Counted from the stretch's first letter, positions 35,548 through 44,249 are shown. The stretch: DNA of 64,000 bases from Labilibaculum filiforme (GCF_002843315.1 NZ_MVDD01000001.1:434001-498000), one strand, 5' to 3'. Numbers and translations: made by a program. The notes: a model not told the origin generated them from the sequence alone.

Positions 35548-36576
35548 ATGCAAATAAGATTAGTGTTTCCGTTTATAGATTTAAGAAAATTGCATATAAA
35601 TCAAAAAAGATATGTTACAGACAAACCTGAATGGACTGCAATACAAACAAACAATTCATTTGTAAGATGTTTAGGGGATTTTAATAATCAGTTTACTGAA
35701 TGTTCACTAAAAAGAGGAATCTCTCTATATACGCCATCCACACATAGCTTTACTGTTAGAAAAAGAACTTTAAACTTTCCTTATGGCAATTCTACATTTG
35801 GACAGTATTATATTGTACTCGATTTTTACAGAAGGAAATCCAATAGGATGTCAACTGAGGAAATAATAAAAATGTTGGGTTCTGATTTGAAAATTACTAT
35901 TAAATATCTTTTTGACAATCCTCGACAAACACATCCTATCAATCAAAAAACTAGAAAAAGTGTTAATATTTTTGATCTGAAACAGGAAATCCATTCTCAA
36001 TATTACTTATCAACTATAAGATTTGAAGAGAAAAAAAATAAAAGAAAGATAACCAATCCGAATCCATCGGATTCTAAATCTTCGATTCATTTTTTAAACC
36101 CGTTAATTTCAATCGACAATAGTACATATCTAAATCAACGAATCGGCAATACTCAATATATACCGCTGGATATAAACGTTGCAGTGGGTATGAAGCAATA
36201 TCGCAATATAGTATTCTATGATTTTAGAAGAAAAATTGGACCACTTAGTTTTACTCGCACAAAAAAACAAAAAGCAAATGAAATAATCAATGCATGGCTT
36301 CTTTTTAGCTCAGGTTTCCTTTCATGTTTTTATCTACTATCGAAAATCCAAGATAAAAAAAGCATAAATGAAATAGAAGCTTCTATCTGTATTGAGTCAG
36401 TCATGAATAATTTTTTATTCTCAAGCAATCCTCTTAAAAATAACACGTTAAAATGCTGGTATCAGCATAATGAAAACAATTTAATTCTAAATGGAATTAT
36501 TCAACAATTAAAACAATTAACGTCCTTATCTCCTGCAATAACAGGTAGTTTTGAAAACAAGATTCAAAACTTATAA
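35548..36576 (+). CDS. Unrecognised 342-aa protein in tRNA-adjacent island
   Basis: I recognise no family. The protein starts MQIRLVFPFIDLRKL, is basic, and is rich in Asn, Ile, Lys and aromatic residues, with no signal peptide. There is one moderately hydrophobic segment (WLLFSSGFLSCFYLLSKI, about residues 249-266) that could touch a membrane. A beta-rich N-terminal half (residues 1-150) and a helical C-terminal part are likely. It is followed 36 bp later by a small membrane protein on the same strand, and it lies next to the integrase remnant, so it is accessory DNA. A two-gene defence or toxin-like module is one possibility, but the sequence alone does not show it. Confidence 0.65.
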   Translation: MQIRLVFPFIDLRKLHINQKRYVTDKPEWTAIQTNNSFVRCLGDFNNQFTECSLKRGISLYTPSTHSFTVRKRTLNFPYGNSTFGQYYIVLDFYRRKSNRMSTEEIIKMLGSDLKITIKYLFDNPRQTHPINQKTRKSVNIFDLKQEIHSQYYLSTIRFEEKKNKRKITNPNPSDSKSSIHFLNPLISIDNSTYLNQRIGNTQYIPLDINVAVGMKQYRNIVFYDFRRKIGPLSFTRTKKQKANEIINAWLLFSSGFLSCFYLLSKIQDKKSINEIEASICIESVMNNFLFSSNPLKNNTLKCWYQHNENNLILNGIIQQLKQLTSLSPAITGSFENKIQNL

Positions 36577-36612
36577 CTATAAAATTAAAATGATTCAAAT
36601 AGAACACATTTT

Positions 36613-36948
36613 ATGGAAACTCTAAAAGAATATACAACAATTGCAAGTACTGAGTTACGAAAAGTAATATTCGGTTTGATTGCTACGGTTTTTGGACTTG
36701 CTTATAAAGAACAAAGCTTTAATCTAAATGGAAAGACACTTTTAATGATAGCTTTAATTTGTTTTTTCTTGTATTTTATTGTGGATTTGTTTGAATATAT
36801 AAAAGGTGCGCAAATGGCTTACCATTTTAGAGATCAAAAAGATATTACTCGAACTACATTATTCTTTTTTAGCATCAAAATATTTTTTGGGATAATTGGG
36901 CTATCCCTATGTTTTATTCATGTTCTTTTTTTTCTATTAGCTGTTTAA
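36613..36948 (+). CDS. Small three-helix membrane protein, island gene
   Basis: A 111-aa protein with hydrophobic segments at about residues 17-32, 42-62 and 84-109 and no recognisable family. An amphipathic N-terminus (METLKEYTTIASTELRK) and a short polar loop (HFRDQKDITRTT) are the only soluble parts. It follows the 342-aa gene by 36 bp and is probably co-transcribed. The pairing of a larger soluble protein with a small membrane partner is common for membrane-acting accessory systems; function unknown. Confidence 0.65.
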   Translation: METLKEYTTIASTELRKVIFGLIATVFGLAYKEQSFNLNGKTLLMIALICFFLYFIVDLFEYIKGAQMAYHFRDQKDITRTTLFFFSIKIFFGIIGLSLCFIHVLFFLLAV

Positions 36949-37032
36949 AGTTTTGAAGTCCTTACGCATTTTATTAAAAAAATAATTATATTCTTTAATA
37001 TACAAATCCCTTGCATTCCGATTAAAATGAAC

Positions 37033-37060
37033 AAAGCCCCTTGATTTTCAAGAGGCTTAT
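37033..37060. terminator. Hairpin after the island membrane gene
   Basis: Stem AAGCCCCTTGA / TCAAGAGGCTT with one internal mismatch and a short loop, followed by ATTTTAAA. It may end the two-gene island transcript or the convergent small gene. Confidence 0.5.
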
Positions 37061-37096
37061 TTTAAACAGGAAAACAGCGGTAAAATTACCCATTTG

Positions 37097-37396
37097 TCAT
37101 TTCATTTCATAAGGGTTTCTTTCCCTATAATCCTGTATTAATTCATCAAACGAAGCTAAAGCATTTCTCCAATACCGGTATAAATATACTTTTCCGTAAT
37201 CGAATGGCTCCCCGTCATTAGGAATGTAAATTTTAATCACTCCAAAAGTCACCTTGTAATTGCTTTGCGGTCGAATGGCTGGAATTAATGAAGTTGTAGT
37301 TGTCATTAATTGAAGTTCTTCATTTCTTGGCTTTTTATACCAAAAATTTAAGTTTCTATTTCCATCTCTTACCTCCAAAACTAGTTTGTTTTCCAA
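37097..37396 (-). CDS. Hypothetical small protein
   Basis: A 99-aa frame on the minus strand with no signal peptide. The segment TFGVIKIYIPNDGEPFDYGKVYLYRYWRNALASF is well-formed and aromatic-rich (listed here as residues about 49-82), which argues that it is a real protein. It is not a shadow of another gene. I recognise no family. It ends convergent to the island genes and is separated from the DUF3124 gene by 158 bp. Confidence 0.5.
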   Translation of the reverse strand: MENKLVLEVRDGNRNLNFWYKKPRNEELQLMTTTTSLIPAIRPQSNYKVTFGVIKIYIPNDGEPFDYGKVYLYRYWRNALASFDELIQDYRERNPYEMK

Positions 37397-37554
37397 AATT
37401 GTATTTTGTAATTTCGTTTATAGGCAAATTGGGGCGAATGCACGCTTCTTTTTCCATAAAAAAAATAGAAATATTTCTGTCCGATAAAGTAAATAGTAGA
37501 ATACACTTATACCCACAAATACAGATACCGTATCCCATTTAACACAATAAAAAA

Positions 37555-38064
37555 ATGAAAAATTACATCCTCTTTTTACTAGTCATTACATTCACGTTTG
37601 GATGCAGTAATAAAAAAGAAATGAGCTCGGTAAATCCTGAAAACTGGATAAAAAGAAGCATCGATATAAGCAATATGGATTCCTTAGAATATGGAAAATC
37701 ATACCTTTCTATTTACTCGCAAATTTATAGTAAATCGGAGCATAAAACGCACAATTTAACAGCAATGGCAAGCATGCGCAACACAAGCGATACCGATACT
37801 ATCTTTTTGCTGAAAGTAGAATATTTCGATACTCACGGAAAATTAATCAGAACCTATTTCAATACTCCGATTTATATAGCACCAATGCAAACTACAGAAA
37901 TAATAATAGACGAAATGGATACCGAAGGAGGTACTGGCTCCAACTTTATTATCGAATGGAAAATCCCAAAAAACTGTCCTGAGCCATTATTCGAGGGGGT
38001 TATGAATTCAACCATGGGACAACAAGGACTATCTTTTACTACGCAATCGAAACGAATCAAATAA
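37555..38064 (+). CDS. DUF3124 lipoprotein
   Basis: A 169-aa protein with a lipobox (TFTFGC, Cys17). The rest matches DUF3124: SYLSIYSQIY, HNLTAMASMRNT, VEYFDTHGKLI, a PIYIAPMQTTEIII segment, and GGTGSNFIIEW. The family is a small beta-sandwich of unknown function, probably periplasmic and tethered to the membrane. It is monocistronic with a strong terminator 50 bp past its stop. Confidence 0.82.
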   Translation: MKNYILFLLVITFTFGCSNKKEMSSVNPENWIKRSIDISNMDSLEYGKSYLSIYSQIYSKSEHKTHNLTAMASMRNTSDTDTIFLLKVEYFDTHGKLIRTYFNTPIYIAPMQTTEIIIDEMDTEGGTGSNFIIEWKIPKNCPEPLFEGVMNSTMGQQGLSFTTQSKRIK

Positions 38065-38108
38065 CAATGTTATATTACTTATCACCAACGCATTAGTGGC
38101 ACTAAACA

Positions 38109-38153
38109 GATTTGTCGAAAATACTTCTTTTCACTTTCGACAAATCTTTTTTT
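38109..38153 (+). terminator. Rho-independent terminator of the DUF3124 gene
   Basis: Stem GATTTGTCGAAA (38109-38120) / TTTCGACAAATC (38135-38146) and a run of eight T. Confidence 0.88.
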
Positions 38154-38159
38154 TACTGC

Positions 38160-38495
38160 TCATAAAGTCAACAAATTTTCCCCATTCTTTATGATAGTAG
38201 TCAAAGGTTCTCCCATAAACCGAACATCAATTCCCAAATTTCGTAAACTTTCGCTCACCCCATATTTTTCACAACAAGCCTGGCAAGCCTGAACGGAAAC
38301 ACCTCCCTTTATCATTCCAAGAACTTCCGCTTGCACCTCTTGATCTTCTCCCAAAAGTTTTGCCGATCCTCCCCAAACAATAATATTAACTTCGTTCCAC
38401 AATCCTTTTTTTAAAGTATTGATCGAATACATTGCAATCATATTCGTAATCGTGTCCTCATTAGTTGTTGTCCAAAGAATATTCAATTTATCCAT
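38160..38495 (-). CDS. DsrE-family protein
   Basis: A 111-aa protein of the DsrE/DsrF-like fold: LNILWTTTNEDT at the first strand, VNIIVWGGSAKLLGED, and a cysteine-bearing segment VQACQACCEKYGV (about residues 68-80) where sulfur-relay DsrE proteins carry their reactive cysteine. Three cysteines are found in this segment. Many members handle persulfide sulfur, but the substrate here is not shown. It lies 70 bp downstream of the TetR gene on the same strand, with a 16-bp palindrome shared with the tetR promoter in between. Confidence 0.82.
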   Translation of the reverse strand: MDKLNILWTTTNEDTITNMIAMYSINTLKKGLWNEVNIIVWGGSAKLLGEDQEVQAEVLGMIKGGVSVQACQACCEKYGVSESLRNLGIDVRFMGEPLTTIIKNGENLLTL

Positions 38496-38533
38496 TTTCC
38501 CGTATTTAAATTATTACTTTATTTCTAGTGAAA

Positions 38534-38549
38534 CTAAGCTACTGCTTAG
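38534..38549. promoter_or_regulatory. Palindromic operator upstream of dsrE
   Basis: CTAAGCTACTGCTTAG, a 16-bp palindrome (6-bp arms, 4-bp centre), located 39 bp upstream of the dsrE start. It has the same length and outer bases (CTAA...CTTAG) as the site in front of tetR at 39154-39169, which suggests a TetR-family operator. Confidence 0.6.
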
Positions 38550-38565
38550 CTATAGCGCAAAAAAA

Positions 38566-39129
38566 CTACAAATTCTTAAATGTCATTTCAATATAATCAT
38601 TCAATTCTTTTTGACCATATACTCTTGACGCTACCGATAAGCCTTGTTTAGCAATCAGTAAATAATTTCCTTGTTGTGCCAAAACTTCTTCATCTTTGCT
38701 AGTATCCGCACGTAATTTCTCAATAAAAATCCCTTTCAGATTTGTGGTAAACTTCACAATCAGCTCTTTAATCATCTTATCTTCACTCTCTGCAAATTCA
38801 TTCGAAGTGTTAGTAATCAAACATCCCTTTTCATTTTCTTTTTCATTGGAAAATAAAATAGAATCGTAGAAAAATTGCTTGATCCCTTCCACCCCATTAT
38901 TTGATGCTTTCAATTTTTCGATCAAAGCACTCATTCTCTTCGAGTAGCACTTAATACTTTCCAGAAAAACCCCGTGCTTGCTTCCAAAGCTTGAATACAT
39001 CGAAAATTGATTAATGCCCATAGCCTTTTCTAACATCCGAACCGAGGTCATTTCATAACCATTGCGCCAAAACAAGACCATTGCCTTTTCGATCACTTCT
39101 TCTTCAATATATTCTTTCTTTCTTGCCAT
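38566..39129 (-). CDS. TetR/AcrR-family transcriptional regulator
   Basis: A 187-aa regulator. The N-terminal helix-turn-helix is clear: KAMVLFWRNGYEMTSVRMLEKAMGINQFSMYSSFGSKHGVF (residues about 14-54; broken here by the reader at 34), where the recognition helix contains NQFSMYSSFGSK. The C-terminal ligand domain is of the TetR_C type with a cysteine (GCLITNTSNEFAES). Such factors usually repress their own gene and neighbours and are released by a small molecule. The palindrome at 39154-39169 overlaps its own -7 box, supporting autoregulation. Confidence 0.92.
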   Translation of the reverse strand: MARKKEYIEEEVIEKAMVLFWRNGYEMTSVRMLEKAMGINQFSMYSSFGSKHGVFLESIKCYSKRMSALIEKLKASNNGVEGIKQFFYDSILFSNEKENEKGCLITNTSNEFAESEDKMIKELIVKFTTNLKGIFIEKLRADTSKDEEVLAQQGNYLLIAKQGLSVASRVYGQKELNDYIEMTFKNL

Positions 39130-39148
39130 AAATTTATTTAAACTTTCA

Positions 39149-39169
39149 CAAAACTAATCGTTCGCTTAG
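39149..39169 (-). promoter_or_regulatory. tetR promoter -7 box with overlapping palindromic operator
   Basis: The complement of CAAAACTA (39149-39156) gives TAGTTTTG, matching TAnnTTTG, 20 bp upstream of the tetR start. CTAATCGTTCGCTTAG (39154-39169) is an imperfect 16-bp palindrome overlapping it, and resembles CTAAGCTACTGCTTAG in front of dsrE. Confidence 0.6.
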
Positions 39170-39294
39170 CAACTAGCAACTATTTTTTAATAAAAAATAT
39201 ACTAAAATTAGTTTTTAATAAAAGATGGCTTGAATTTTAATTCATAGTTTTATGCCGAATTAATCCTTAATCCCATAAAAAAGTCAACTCTTTA

Positions 39295-39684
39295 ATGATC
39301 AAAACCAAATTCAATCATCAAACTGGAATTTTAGAAGCTCAATACATTGGCAACATCACGCTCAAAGATATCCTTGATTATATCGACGCAACAAAAGACA
39401 ACACTACTTATCCCCGAAATTTAAGAATTTTAACCGATGCCAGTCAGGCTAATATGTTATTAGGGCACAACGATATTGAAACCATTGTGAATGCCAACAA
39501 CGAATCATTAAAAAACTACAACTACATTGTAGATGCTCTCATTGTTGACAAACCTGTAGAAACGGCACTAAGCCTTTTCTTTAAACTTCTATCCGAAAAT
39601 AATAAATACAAAGCTAAAGTTTTTTCTACTCCCGAGGGTGCTGAATATTGGCTTACCAATCTGGATATGAAAAGTTTTGCTTAA
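39295..39684 (+). CDS. STAS/SpoIIAA-like small protein
   Basis: A 129-aa cytosolic protein with alternating strands and helices: FNHQTGILEAQYIGNITLKDI, RILTDASQANM, and KVFSTPEGAEYWL near the end. This is the pattern of the STAS/SpoIIAA-like fold (the 'SpoIIAA-like' group common in Bacteroidota). The aspartate in LTDASQA sits where these proteins have a conserved loop. The role is unknown. It is divergently arranged relative to the TetR regulator (166 bp apart), so it may share control with it. Confidence 0.7.
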   Translation: MIKTKFNHQTGILEAQYIGNITLKDILDYIDATKDNTTYPRNLRILTDASQANMLLGHNDIETIVNANNESLKNYNYIVDALIVDKPVETALSLFFKLLSENNKYKAKVFSTPEGAEYWLTNLDMKSFA

Positions 39685-39948
39685 AGTGTACAGAAAATAA
39701 ACCAACTGTATATTTTATTTACCAACACTTTTTTCTCGAATAATAACGGTATTTTCGACTTCTATTTTTAAAAACTAATTCGTCAAACAATAATTCCCTA
39801 AAAATTATAGTACAATATTGTTCTATACTATTCAGGTATTTGTGAAGCTTGAATTTTGGTGTTAATTTAGTTTTTAATGAAAGGATGAACCAAAATTTTG
39901 ATCGTTTATTGCAACCAAACTATTTTTTCTAACTACCCGAATAGAACA

Positions 39949-40455
39949 ATGAACAAAATAAAAATCGATTTAGAGCAACTAAAACAAAATGCAAAAAACA
40001 CCGAAGCTACAAGCAAGGAATTATTCGCTAAGTTGAAAAAAAAGAAACCTAAACAATTAGATTCCATCGTTCAAACGCTCCATCATGAAGTTTTTGAAGA
40101 ACTAGATTGTTTGGAATGCGCTAATTGCTGCAAAAGCATTAGCCCAATTGTTATCGATAAAGACATTGAGCGTTTGGCAAAACAGTTTCGAATGAAACCT
40201 TCCGAATTCATCCATCAATATTTATACCTCGACAAGGAACACGACTATGTTTTTAAAGAAACACCTTGTCCGTTCCTGATGGCAGATAACTACTGCATGG
40301 TTTATGAAAATCGACCTCGTGCTTGTCGCGAATATCCGCATACCGACCGGAAACGCTTCTATCAATTACTCGATCTCACCATTAAAAACACTCATTATTG
40401 TCCGGCAGTTTACGAAGTAGTCGATCGTCTTAAAAAGAAAAAAGAACAACTGTAA
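39949..40455 (+). CDS. YkgJ-family cysteine cluster protein
   Basis: I place the start at 39949 (MNKIKIDLEQL), giving 168 aa; the in-frame extension to 39898 lacks support. Eight cysteines in the YkgJ/UPF0153 arrangement are seen: CLECANCC (about residues 58-65), CPFL...YCMVYE, RACREYP, and YCPAV. The family is thought to bind zinc or an iron-sulphur cluster, and the function is unknown. It is followed 55 bp later by porQ on the same strand. Confidence 0.85.
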   Translation: MNKIKIDLEQLKQNAKNTEATSKELFAKLKKKKPKQLDSIVQTLHHEVFEELDCLECANCCKSISPIVIDKDIERLAKQFRMKPSEFIHQYLYLDKEHDYVFKETPCPFLMADNYCMVYENRPRACREYPHTDRKRFYQLLDLTIKNTHYCPAVYEVVDRLKKKKEQL

Positions 40456-40510
40456 ACAAGAAACTTTCCCTTCGGATTTTTATCTTTAGCACGTACAACG
40501 AATTAATTTC

Positions 40511-41536
40511 ATGAACAGAACAGTAATTCTAATCTTCAGTTATCTTCTTGTTGCTCTTTCGGTGAAAGCCCAAAGCGGTGGCGAAAACATCTACGAATTT
40601 TTAAATTTGGGAAGTTCGGCCAGAGTTGCAGCTTTAGGAGGAGATCAAATAGCATTGGTTGATGTTGATGCAGATTACTCTTTTTACAACCCAGCAGCTT
40701 TATGTGCTGATTTGGATCAAAAAGTAGCTTTAAACTACGTAAATTACATTTCGGATATTAATTACGGATATGCCTCCTACACAAAAGACTATAAGAAACC
40801 CGGGACTTTTTCGTTGGCAATACATTACGTTAATTATGGAGAATTTACCGAAGCTAATGAATTTGGTGAAATAACCGGAAGTTTTAAAGCCTCCGATTAT
40901 GCCCTGATTGTTAGTTACGGTCGGCAAATAAATGAAAATATTCGGGTAGGAGCTTCCATAAAACCAATTTATTCCTCGCTCGAAAAATACAACTCTTTTG
41001 GATTGGCTGCCGATTTGGCCTTACTTTACGACAGCTCCAATAAACTATTTAGAGCTTCCGTAGTAGCACGAAATTTTGGTTATCAGATAAAAGCTTACTA
41101 CGGATCTCATCGGGAGGATCTTCCGAATGAAATTTTAGTTGGATTCAGCACCAAACTTCAACACGCACCTTTTCGTTTTGCACTTACCTACAAGCATCTC
41201 GAGGAATTCAACTTAAGCTACGAATCGGAACTAAACAAAACCGACGATTCCTTTTCAAAATCGAGCAAAGACAACTTTTCCGACAAAGCTTTAAAACATC
41301 TAATTCTAGGAACTGAATTTTTACCCTCCAAAAACTTTAGTATTCGATTGGGATACAACTTTCAGCGAAGATCAGAACTTAAAGTAGATGAAAAAACTTC
41401 AACCGTTGGATTCACCTGGGGATTTGGAGTGAAAGTTTCTCGTTTTCATGTAAACTTTGCCTCCGCAAAGTACCATTTAGCAGGCACAAGCAATCATTTT
41501 TCCATTAGCACCCGATTAAGCGACTTTAATTTCTAA
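40511..41536 (+). CDS. porQ: Type IX secretion system protein PorQ
   Basis: A 341-aa outer-membrane beta-barrel with a signal peptide (residues 1-20, ending VKAQ). The early segment FLNLGSSARVAALGGDQIALVD with the following FYNPAAL is typical of the PorV/FadL-related barrels, and the length and gene context (directly before cmk) are those of PorQ. PorQ is an outer-membrane component of the type IX secretion system, needed together with PorZ/PorU/PorV for attaching cargo proteins to the surface. The other core type IX genes are not in this window except for the gliding ABC transporter. Confidence 0.85.
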   Translation: MNRTVILIFSYLLVALSVKAQSGGENIYEFLNLGSSARVAALGGDQIALVDVDADYSFYNPAALCADLDQKVALNYVNYISDINYGYASYTKDYKKPGTFSLAIHYVNYGEFTEANEFGEITGSFKASDYALIVSYGRQINENIRVGASIKPIYSSLEKYNSFGLAADLALLYDSSNKLFRASVVARNFGYQIKAYYGSHREDLPNEILVGFSTKLQHAPFRFALTYKHLEEFNLSYESELNKTDDSFSKSSKDNFSDKALKHLILGTEFLPSKNFSIRLGYNFQRRSELKVDEKTSTVGFTWGFGVKVSRFHVNFASAKYHLAGTSNHFSISTRLSDFNF

Positions 41537-41641
41537 AAAAAATCAATGAAAATTGCGCATTGCAATCGTTTACAACAAACTATAATCTTCCACACCTCCT
41601 AATTTTAGATCGAAATCTCCTATTTTGATGGATTTTCTTTA

Positions 41642-41649
41642 TACTTTTG
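41642..41649 (+). promoter_or_regulatory. Candidate -7 element of the cmk operon
   Basis: TACTTTTG, matching TAnnTTTG, 37 bp upstream of the cmk ATG at 41686. A TTTG at 41624-41627 lies only 14 bp further upstream, closer than the usual 19. Confidence 0.45.
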
Positions 41650-41685
41650 TACTCAATTGCACAAAAAAATCGAGCAATAAATAGA

Positions 41686-42381
41686 ATGGATATACCTGAA
41701 AAGAAACTAATTATAGCGATCGACGGACATTCGTCATGCGGAAAAAGTACTGTTGCTAAGGATTTAGCAAAAAAAATTAAATACACTTATATTGATAGTG
41801 GCGCAATGTACAGAGTAGTAACTCTTTTTGCCATGAGAAACAACTTAATTTCTAAAGACAAAGTAGATGAGAACAAGTTGGCTCATTTAATCAATCAAGT
41901 AAACATCTCATTTCAGTACAATACTGAAAAACAACGTCACGAAACCTATTTAAATGCAGAATTGGTTGAAGATGAAATTCGAAAAATGGATGTTTCGAAC
42001 AATGTGAGTTTAATTGCGAAAATTAAATTTGTTCGCGAAAAAATGGTGGCTTTTCAGCGCGAATTAAGCAAAGAAGGTGGTGTTATTATGGATGGCAGAG
42101 ATATTGGAACCGTAGTTTTTCCAAATGCCGACCTAAAAATATTTATGACTGCCGATGTAGAGATAAGAGCCATTCGCCGCTATAAAGAACTAAAAGATAA
42201 AGGCGAAAACATTTCACTAGATGAAATAAGAGAGAACGTTTCGAAAAGAGATTTTATCGATGAAAATCGCGATGAAAGTCCACTTCGAAAAGCAAGTGAT
42301 GCCATTGTACTAAACAATAGCCACTTAACTCCCGAAGAGCAATTGAACTGGATTGTTAAACGCATGAATGAGCTTAAGTAA
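41686..42381 (+). CDS. cmk: Cytidylate kinase
   Basis: From the ATG at 41686 (MDIPEKKLIIAIDGHSSCGK) the protein has 231 aa, the usual length. It phosphorylates (d)CMP using ATP. Seen motifs: P-loop GHSSCGKST, YIDSGAMYR (nucleotide site), GRDIGTVVFPNADLKIFMTAD, and the lid segment KRDFIDENRDESPL. An alternative start at 41647 would add 13 residues but falls inside the promoter-like TACTTTTG region. The next gene, ispH-pfkA, begins 20 bp downstream, so the two are in one operon. Confidence 0.95.
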   Translation: MDIPEKKLIIAIDGHSSCGKSTVAKDLAKKIKYTYIDSGAMYRVVTLFAMRNNLISKDKVDENKLAHLINQVNISFQYNTEKQRHETYLNAELVEDEIRKMDVSNNVSLIAKIKFVREKMVAFQRELSKEGGVIMDGRDIGTVVFPNADLKIFMTADVEIRAIRRYKELKDKGENISLDEIRENVSKRDFIDENRDESPLRKASDAIVLNNSHLTPEEQLNWIVKRMNELK

Positions 42382-42401
42382 TCAACCGATAGGTGCAAAT
42401 A

Positions 42402-44249
42402 ATGAATATTGAAATTGATCCTAATGCCGGGTTTTGCTTTGGTGTTGTAAACGCAATAAACAAAGCTGAAGAAATATTGAAAGAAGATAATACTCTCTTT
42501 TGTATTGGTGATATTGTTCACAATAATATTGAAGTTGACCGACTTAACGCACTAGGTTTACAAGCTATTAATCACGATCAATTTTCGAAACTTTCCGGCA
42601 AAAAAGTATTATTTAGAGCCCATGGCGAACCACCAAGCTCCTATAAAACAGCCAAAAAGCAAAATATTGAAATTATTGATGCTTCCTGTCCTGTAGTTCT
42701 AAACTTGCAAAAGAAAATTAAAAAAGCATACCGCGAGATTCAGAAATCGAACGGACAAATTATTATATACGGTAAAAAAGGTCATGCCGAGGTAAATGGT
42801 TTGGTGGGGCAAACCGAAGGAAAAGCTATTGTTGTTGAGAATACAGCTGATCTTAAATTGGTGAACTTTGATTTACCGGTTGTCTTGTTTTCACAAACAA
42901 CAAAAACCATTACTGGATTTACTGAAATTTCAGAATACCTGAAAAAAGAATGCAAAAGCAGTCTTAAAATTAACGATACCATTTGCAGAAAAGTATCGAA
43001 TCGTGTGCCCCTATTAAAAGAGTTTGCAAATCAACACGATGTAGTCATTTTTGTAAGTGGTGAAAAAAGTTCGAATGGAAAATTACTATTCGACGTCTGT
43101 AAAAAAGCAAACCAAAACAGTTACTTCATCACCTGCCCAAAGGAGTTGAATATGGATTGGTTTGAAAATGCAAAATCGGTTGGTGTAAGTGGAGCAACAT
43201 CTACTCCCACTTGGCTGATGAATGAAACAATTGAAAAAATAAAACTTGAAAATAAAAGCGATTTAAGCATGTCTAAAATTAAGAAAATTGGAGTTTTGAC
43301 TTCAGGAGGCGATGCTCCGGGAATGAATGCAGCTATTAGAGCGGTTGTTCGTGCTGCTATCTATAACAAAGTTGAAGTTGTAGGTGTATTACAAGGATAT
43401 GAAGGATTAATTCATGGCGATTTTAAGAAAATGAAATCTCATGATGTTAGTAACATTATTCAAAAAGGTGGAACTATTCTTCGTTCGGCAAGAAGTGAAG
43501 AATTTAGAACTATTGAAGGCAGAAAAAAGGCACATGAACAAATGATTGCCAACAAAATAGATGCTCTTATTGTAATTGGTGGTGACGGAACATTTTCTGG
43601 AGCTCGTATCTTCACTCAAGAGTACGACATTCCAGTAGTAGGTATTCCAGGTACAATTGATAATGATTTGTATGGTACCGATTATACCATTGGTTACGAT
43701 ACCGCAATTAATACTGTAATTGATGCTGTTGATAAAATTCGCGACACTGCGAGTGCTCACAACCGTTTATTCTTTATTGAAGTAATGGGTCGTGATGCTG
43801 GTTTTATTGCTTTACGAAGCGGTATTGCTACAGGAGCAGAAGCTATTCTAATTCCTGAAAAAGAAACACACACCCAAGAATTGCAAAAATACCTTGAAAA
43901 AGGGTACAAAGAGCACAAATCAAGCGGTATTGTAATTGTTGCCGAAGGCGATAAATCGGGTGGTGCTTATACCATTGCAAAAGAAATTGGAAAAGAGCAT
44001 CCTGAATACGACATTCGTGTATCGGTTTTAGGACACATGCAAAGAGGTGGCTCTCCATCTGCTTTCGACCGTGTTACTGCTTCTACCATGGGTGTTGCTG
44101 CTGTTGAAGCTTTATTAGACGATCAAAAAAGTGTAATGGTAGGAATCGTAAACGGCGAGGTATCACACGTTTCCTTCAACAAAACCATTAAAAACAAAAA
44201 GAAAGTGAAAGATTCATTAATGAGTCTTAACGATATTCTTTCTATTTAA
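42402..44249 (+). CDS. ispH-pfkA: Fused IspH (HMBPP reductase) and 6-phosphofructokinase
   Basis: One uninterrupted 615-codon frame carries two complete enzymes. Residues 1-about 280 are IspH (4-hydroxy-3-methylbut-2-enyl diphosphate reductase), with the three iron-sulphur cysteines in GFCFGV (Cys12), DASCPVV and DTICRKV, plus the substrate-site motifs IVHNN, RAHGEP, GHAEVNG and QTTKT. Residues 290-615 are a full-length (326 aa) ATP-dependent PfkA: GVLTSGGDAPGMNAAIRA, GGDGTFSGA, PGTIDNDLYGTDYT (catalytic Asp) and MGRDAGF. The join is a short stretch NKSDLS before Met290 (ATG at 43269), which could also serve as an internal start. In related genomes the two genes are usually neighbours, so a fusion by loss of the ispH stop is plausible. 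Start at 42402 preferred over GTG at 42393. Confidence 0.9.
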   Translation: MNIEIDPNAGFCFGVVNAINKAEEILKEDNTLFCIGDIVHNNIEVDRLNALGLQAINHDQFSKLSGKKVLFRAHGEPPSSYKTAKKQNIEIIDASCPVVLNLQKKIKKAYREIQKSNGQIIIYGKKGHAEVNGLVGQTEGKAIVVENTADLKLVNFDLPVVLFSQTTKTITGFTEISEYLKKECKSSLKINDTICRKVSNRVPLLKEFANQHDVVIFVSGEKSSNGKLLFDVCKKANQNSYFITCPKELNMDWFENAKSVGVSGATSTPTWLMNETIEKIKLENKSDLSMSKIKKIGVLTSGGDAPGMNAAIRAVVRAAIYNKVEVVGVLQGYEGLIHGDFKKMKSHDVSNIIQKGGTILRSARSEEFRTIEGRKKAHEQMIANKIDALIVIGGDGTFSGARIFTQEYDIPVVGIPGTIDNDLYGTDYTIGYDTAINTVIDAVDKIRDTASAHNRLFFIEVMGRDAGFIALRSGIATGAEAILIPEKETHTQELQKYLEKGYKEHKSSGIVIVAEGDKSGGAYTIAKEIGKEHPEYDIRVSVLGHMQRGGSPSAFDRVTASTMGVAAVEALLDDQKSVMVGIVNGEVSHVSFNKTIKNKKKVKDSLMSLNDILSI

